Assembly (NCBI RefSeq): GCF_000381025.1
Contig: NZ_KB905833.1
Location: 1 to 34,012, forward strand
Reading direction: 5' to 3'
Length of the DNA: 34,012 nucleotides
DNA from: Streptomyces sulphureus DSM 40104
GTDB taxonomy: Bacteria; Actinomycetota; Actinomycetes; Streptomycetales; Streptomycetaceae
In this document: in pieces, positions 30,926-34,012 of the stretch
Position numbering within the stretch: position 1 is the stretch's first letter
How the letters are laid out: each line of letters starts with the position of its first letter
The notes under the pieces: generated by a model
Told to the model about the DNA's origin: nothing
Databases searched by the model: none
Seen by the model: only the letters and a program-made list of their open reading frames with translations
Made by a program: the position numbers and the translations under genes

Positions 30926-33502
30926 TCACTCGGTGGCGATCGCGCCCAGCACGCTCATCCGTCCCGCACGGAACGCCGGCACCAGGGCCGCGACGAGGCC
31001 CACCACAGCCGAGCCGAGGAAGACGCCACCGATCGTCGCCCAGGGGATCTCCAGCACGTCGAGCCCTTCGAGCGCGAGGAGCTGCTGCGCCGTCGCGCCC
31101 CACGCCATGCCGAGGCCGAGGCCGAGGAGGGCGCCGAAGAGCGCGATCACCACCGACTCCAGGCGGATCATGCGGCGTAGCTGCCGCCGGGAGAGGCCGA
31201 TGGCGCGCATCAGTCCGATCTCCCTCGTCCGTTCGACGACGGAGAGCGCCAGCGTGTTGACCACGCCGAGGACGGCGACGACGACGGCGAGCGCAAGGAG
31301 CCCGTAGACGAGGTTGAGCATCTGGCCGACCTGCGACTGGAGCGTCTCCTTGAAGTCGGCCTGGTCACGCACCTGGTACTGCGGGTAGCCGTCGAGGCTC
31401 TTCTTGAGCGCCGCGTACGCCGCCTCCTGCTGCCCGTCCGCTGCCGAGCCGAACAGGATCATGTTCAGCGGCAACCGGTCGGCCGGGAGATGGGTCCGCG
31501 CCGTCGCCGTGGAGACGTACATCGCCCCCTTGTCGACGCTCGTGTCGTCCGAGGTGATCGCGGCGACCCGCAGCTCCGCCGTCCGCCCGTGGTCGAAGTC
31601 GACGCGGACGACGTCGCCGGCGTGGACACCGTGCTCTTTGGCCCACACCTCGCCGACGGACATGGCGTTCTTCCCGTAGGCGTCGGCGAGTTCGCCCTCG
31701 ACCGTCTCCCTGCGGAGGTCCTTCGCGTACGACGGGTCCGCGGCGACGAGTGTGTCCTTCGTGCGCGAACCGTCCTCGGGGACCACCGCGGCCGGCACCA
31801 TGCGGTAGGACGAGACGTGCGAGAGGCCGTCGGTCTGCCGGATGCGCTGCTCGGCGGCCGGGGTGATCGGCTGTCCGTTGTCGGACTGGACGATGAAGTC
31901 CGCGCCGACCGACCTGTCGACCTGCTCGGAGGCCGAGGCGACCATCGAGGAGCCCACCACCGACAGTGCGGCGACGAGCGCGAGCCCGATCATCAGCGCG
32001 GCGCCCGTCGCGCCCGTCCGGCGCGGGTTGCGCAGCGCGTTCCGCTCGGCGAGACGCCCCACGTGCCCGAACGGGCGTGCCACGGGCGCCGAGAGCAGCC
32101 GTACGAAGACCCCCGAGAGCGCGGGCCCCACGGCGACGAAGCCGACGAGCGTCAACAGCACGCCCAGCGCGAGGAGTCCGGAGCCGGGGCCCGACTCCTC
32201 GGCGCGCGCTGCCGCGAAGAGGGACGCGCCCCCTGCGCAGGCGAGCACCGCGCCGAGCACGGCCCGGACCGTGCTGGAGCGGCGGTCCGCAGGGGCGCCC
32301 GCGTCCCGCAGCGCGGCCATCGGCGAGACCTTGCCCGCCCGCCGCGCCGGCAGGTAGGCAGCGAAGAGCGTCACCACGACCCCGAGCACCAGGCCGATTA
32401 CCGGCGTGCGCCAGGCGACCGTCAGCTCCGAGGTGTCGAGGTTCATGCCGACGGCGCCCATCAGCTTCATCATGCCGACGGCGAGCCCGACCCCCGCACC
32501 GACGCCGAGGAGCGAACCGACCGCGCCCAGCAGCAGCGCCTCCACCAGCACCGAGCGGTTCACCTGCCGCCGGCTGGAGCCGAGCGCCCGCATCAGGCCG
32601 AGCTCCCTCGTGCGCTGCGCGACGAGCATGGAGAAGGTGTTGACGATCAGGAAGACGCCGACGAGCAGCGCGATCCCGGCGAAGCCGAGCATGGCGTACT
32701 TGAGCACGTCGAGGAAGGCGCCCATCTCCTCCCTGCCGGAGTCCGCCGCCTCCTGCTGCGTCTGGTAGACGAACGCGTCCGAGCCGAGCTCGGTCGCCAC
32801 GTTCCGCTTCAACAGGCCGTTGGTGAAGCCCTCTTCGGCGGAGACGGAGAGCGAGGTGTACCGGTCCGTGGTGCCCAGGAGGCGCTTCTGCGCCGTCTCG
32901 GTGTCGAAGAAGACCAGGGCGGCACCGGGGTTGGTCACCTTGAACGTGGCGATCCCGGAGATCCGCGCGGAGAAGTCACCGACGGCGCCGAGGGTGCGCA
33001 GCTCGTCCCCGAGCGCGAGGCTGTGCTTCTCGGCGGTGTCCGCGTCGACCATCACCTGGGTCGGGCCGCGGGGCGCGTGACCGGAGGTGATCTCCATCGT
33101 CCGGCCGTCGTTCCCCGCCCAGTTGCCCGCGATGGTGGGGGCGCCCGTGGTGGCACCGACGTTGTTCTTCTCGCTGTCGACGACGGTGACCCCCGAGGAG
33201 GACACCGAGCCCTCGGCGTTGCGGACGCCGTCGACTCCGCGCACCCGTTCCAGGGTGCCGGCGGGGATCGTCTCGGGGCGGCCGGTGCGCGGGGCCTCCT
33301 CCTGCGTGGCCTCGCCCTTGGGCTTGACCGTGACGTCGGCGGCCGTCGAGGAGAACATCCGGTCGAAGGTCGCGTTCATCGTGTCGGTGAAGACGAGCGT
33401 TCCGCAGACGAACGCCACGGAGAGCAGCACGGCGATGCCGCTCAGCGCCATCCGCCCCTTGTGCGCGAAGAAGCTGCGAATCGAGGTGCGCAGGACGGTC
33501 AC
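30926..33502 (-). CDS. ABC transporter permease, FtsX/MacB-like (second copy of the pair)
   Basis: This 858-residue permease is the partner of the ATPase that overlaps its start. It has the same layout as the permease at 542-3085. An N-terminal helix (about 16-38, ALSGIAVLLSVAFVCGTLVF) is followed by an extracytoplasmic domain. The first FtsX domain is near 270-400 (VNTFSMLVAQRTRELGLMRA), and the second occupies the last ~140 residues (VNTLALSVVERTREIGLMRA). The extracytoplasmic parts differ clearly between the two, so substrates may differ. The GTG start overlaps the ATPase stop in GTGA (33502-33499), implying translational coupling. Confidence 0.93.
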   Translation of the reverse strand: MTVLRTSIRSFFAHKGRMALSGIAVLLSVAFVCGTLVFTDTMNATFDRMFSSTAADVTVKPKGEATQEEAPRTGRPETIPAGTLERVRGVDGVRNAEGSVSSSGVTVVDSEKNNVGATTGAPTIAGNWAGNDGRTMEITSGHAPRGPTQVMVDADTAEKHSLALGDELRTLGAVGDFSARISGIATFKVTNPGAALVFFDTETAQKRLLGTTDRYTSLSVSAEEGFTNGLLKRNVATELGSDAFVYQTQQEAADSGREEMGAFLDVLKYAMLGFAGIALLVGVFLIVNTFSMLVAQRTRELGLMRALGSSRRQVNRSVLVEALLLGAVGSLLGVGAGVGLAVGMMKLMGAVGMNLDTSELTVAWRTPVIGLVLGVVVTLFAAYLPARRAGKVSPMAALRDAGAPADRRSSTVRAVLGAVLACAGGASLFAAARAEESGPGSGLLALGVLLTLVGFVAVGPALSGVFVRLLSAPVARPFGHVGRLAERNALRNPRRTGATGAALMIGLALVAALSVVGSSMVASASEQVDRSVGADFIVQSDNGQPITPAAEQRIRQTDGLSHVSSYRMVPAAVVPEDGSRTKDTLVAADPSYAKDLRRETVEGELADAYGKNAMSVGEVWAKEHGVHAGDVVRVDFDHGRTAELRVAAITSDDTSVDKGAMYVSTATARTHLPADRLPLNMILFGSAADGQQEAAYAALKKSLDGYPQYQVRDQADFKETLQSQVGQMLNLVYGLLALAVVVAVLGVVNTLALSVVERTREIGLMRAIGLSRRQLRRMIRLESVVIALFGALLGLGLGMAWGATAQQLLALEGLDVLEIPWATIGGVFLGSAVVGLVAALVPAFRAGRMSVLGAIATE

Positions 33503-34011
33503 TGCCTGACCCCCGCAACGGCTCGGGCACCTGCGGGGGCGGCGCCGGCGCGGGTGTCGAGGGTTTTCATGCGTTCGAGGACTGCTTCGGCGGTGGGAGC
33601 GGCGAGGTCGTCGACGATGCGTCCGTCCGCGAGGAAGACCACACGATCCGCATACGCCGCAGCGACCGGATCATGCGTCACCATCACCACCGTCTGCCCC
33701 AACTCCCGCACCGAACTCTGCAAAAACCCCAACACCTCCGCACCCGAACGCGAATCCAAATTCCCCGTCGGCTCATCCCCGAAAATAATCTCCGGCCGCG
33801 ACGCCAACGCCCGCGCCACCGCCACCCGCTGCTGCTGCCCACCCGAAAGCTGCCCCGGACGATGACGCAACCGATCCCCCAACCCCACCGTCGCTACCAC
33901 CTGCTCCACCCACGCCCGATCAGGCTTCCGCCCCGCAATATCCATCGGCAACGTGATGTTCTCCCACGCCGACAACGTCGGCAGCAGATTGAACGCCTGA
34001 AAAACAAACCC
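33499..34011 (-). CDS. ABC transporter ATP-binding protein (5' partial), near-identical to the left copy
   Basis: Same protein family and same visible motifs as the ATPase at the left end (Q-loop, LSGGQQQR, GDEPTGNLD, VTHD). The first ~154 visible residues are encoded by DNA identical except for one silent-looking third-position change. Only the C-terminal tail differs (RAGAAPAGARAVAGVRQ here). The Walker A end lies outside the window. It ends in a 4-bp overlap with the permease gene, whereas the left pair has a 48-bp gap. Confidence 0.95.
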   Translation of the reverse strand, partial: GFVFQAFNLLPTLSAWENITLPMDIAGRKPDRAWVEQVVATVGLGDRLRHRPGQLSGGQQQRVAVARALASRPEIIFGDEPTGNLDSRSGAEVLGFLQSSVRELGQTVVMVTHDPVAAAYADRVVFLADGRIVDDLAAPTAEAVLERMKTLDTRAGAAPAGARAVAGVRQ

Positions 34012-34012
34012 C
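33550..34012. repeat. Terminal inverted repeat, right copy
   Basis: Reverse complement of 1-463 with one mismatch (33583). It ends exactly at the window edge. Confidence 0.95.

Noticed and set aside
27513..31103. Very long second minus-strand frame over mfd
   Set aside because: Arg/Gly/Ala-rich product without motifs; the other frame encodes complete Mfd.

Overview
The window is a stretch of actinobacterial chromosome. GC is very high, third codon positions are almost all G or C, GTG starts are common, and the gene set is that of a Streptomyces or close relative: eno, divIC/ftsB-like, a DUF501 protein, Ppx/GppA, ndh, cfa, rpfA, a P450, mazG and mfd. The order resembles, from memory and not from a search, the eno-to-mfd core region of Streptomyces chromosomes. 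Most of it is housekeeping; the accessory part is about 6.2-8.2 kb, plus the methyltransferase region near 18.3-20.4 kb.

Layout. 1-3085: ABC ATPase (5' end cut off) and a large FtsX/MacB-type permease. 3140-6152 (minus): cyclopropane-fatty-acid synthase family methyltransferase and type II NADH dehydrogenase. 6153-6673: a gene-free upstream region with two sites resembling the redox repressor Rex operator. 6674-8177 (plus): a class II glutamine amidotransferase and a YefM/RelE-type toxin-antitoxin module. 8227-11746 (minus): a DUF501-Ppx/GppA fusion, a DivIC/FtsB-like protein and enolase. 12000-18144 (minus): an RpfA-like cell-wall hydrolase, a P450 with a long disordered N-terminus, a YhhN-family membrane protein, MazG and a SurA-like lipoprotein. 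18305-20137 (minus): an HTH-methyltransferase-specificity protein, divergent from a small lipoprotein (20364-20921) and a HAD hydrolase. 21727-23427 (minus): an HD-domain protein and an ArsR-type regulator, divergent from an MFS exporter (23768-25147). 24960-25850 (minus): a secreted HNH nuclease. 26071-27141 (plus): a membrane acyltransferase. 27119-30691 (minus): Mfd. 30926-34011 (minus): a second ABC permease/ATPase pair.

The two ABC pairs face inward, and their ATPase genes form a 463-bp inverted repeat (1-463 and 33550-34012) with one mismatch. The repeat reaches both ends exactly, so the window is probably an assembly contig broken at a repeat. It is also a substrate for inversion of the whole segment.

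The most informative small-scale observation is in the toxin-antitoxin module. Where an ATGA stop/start overlap is expected, the sequence reads ACGA (7908-7911). That one base removes both the antitoxin stop and the toxin start. Other points of interest are the DUF501-Ppx fusion, the P450 extension with in-frame repeats, the paired Rex-like sites upstream of ndh, and a solitary HTH-methyltransferase with a variant catalytic motif and a palindrome at its promoter. I saw no tRNA, rRNA, CRISPR array, insertion sequence or prophage.
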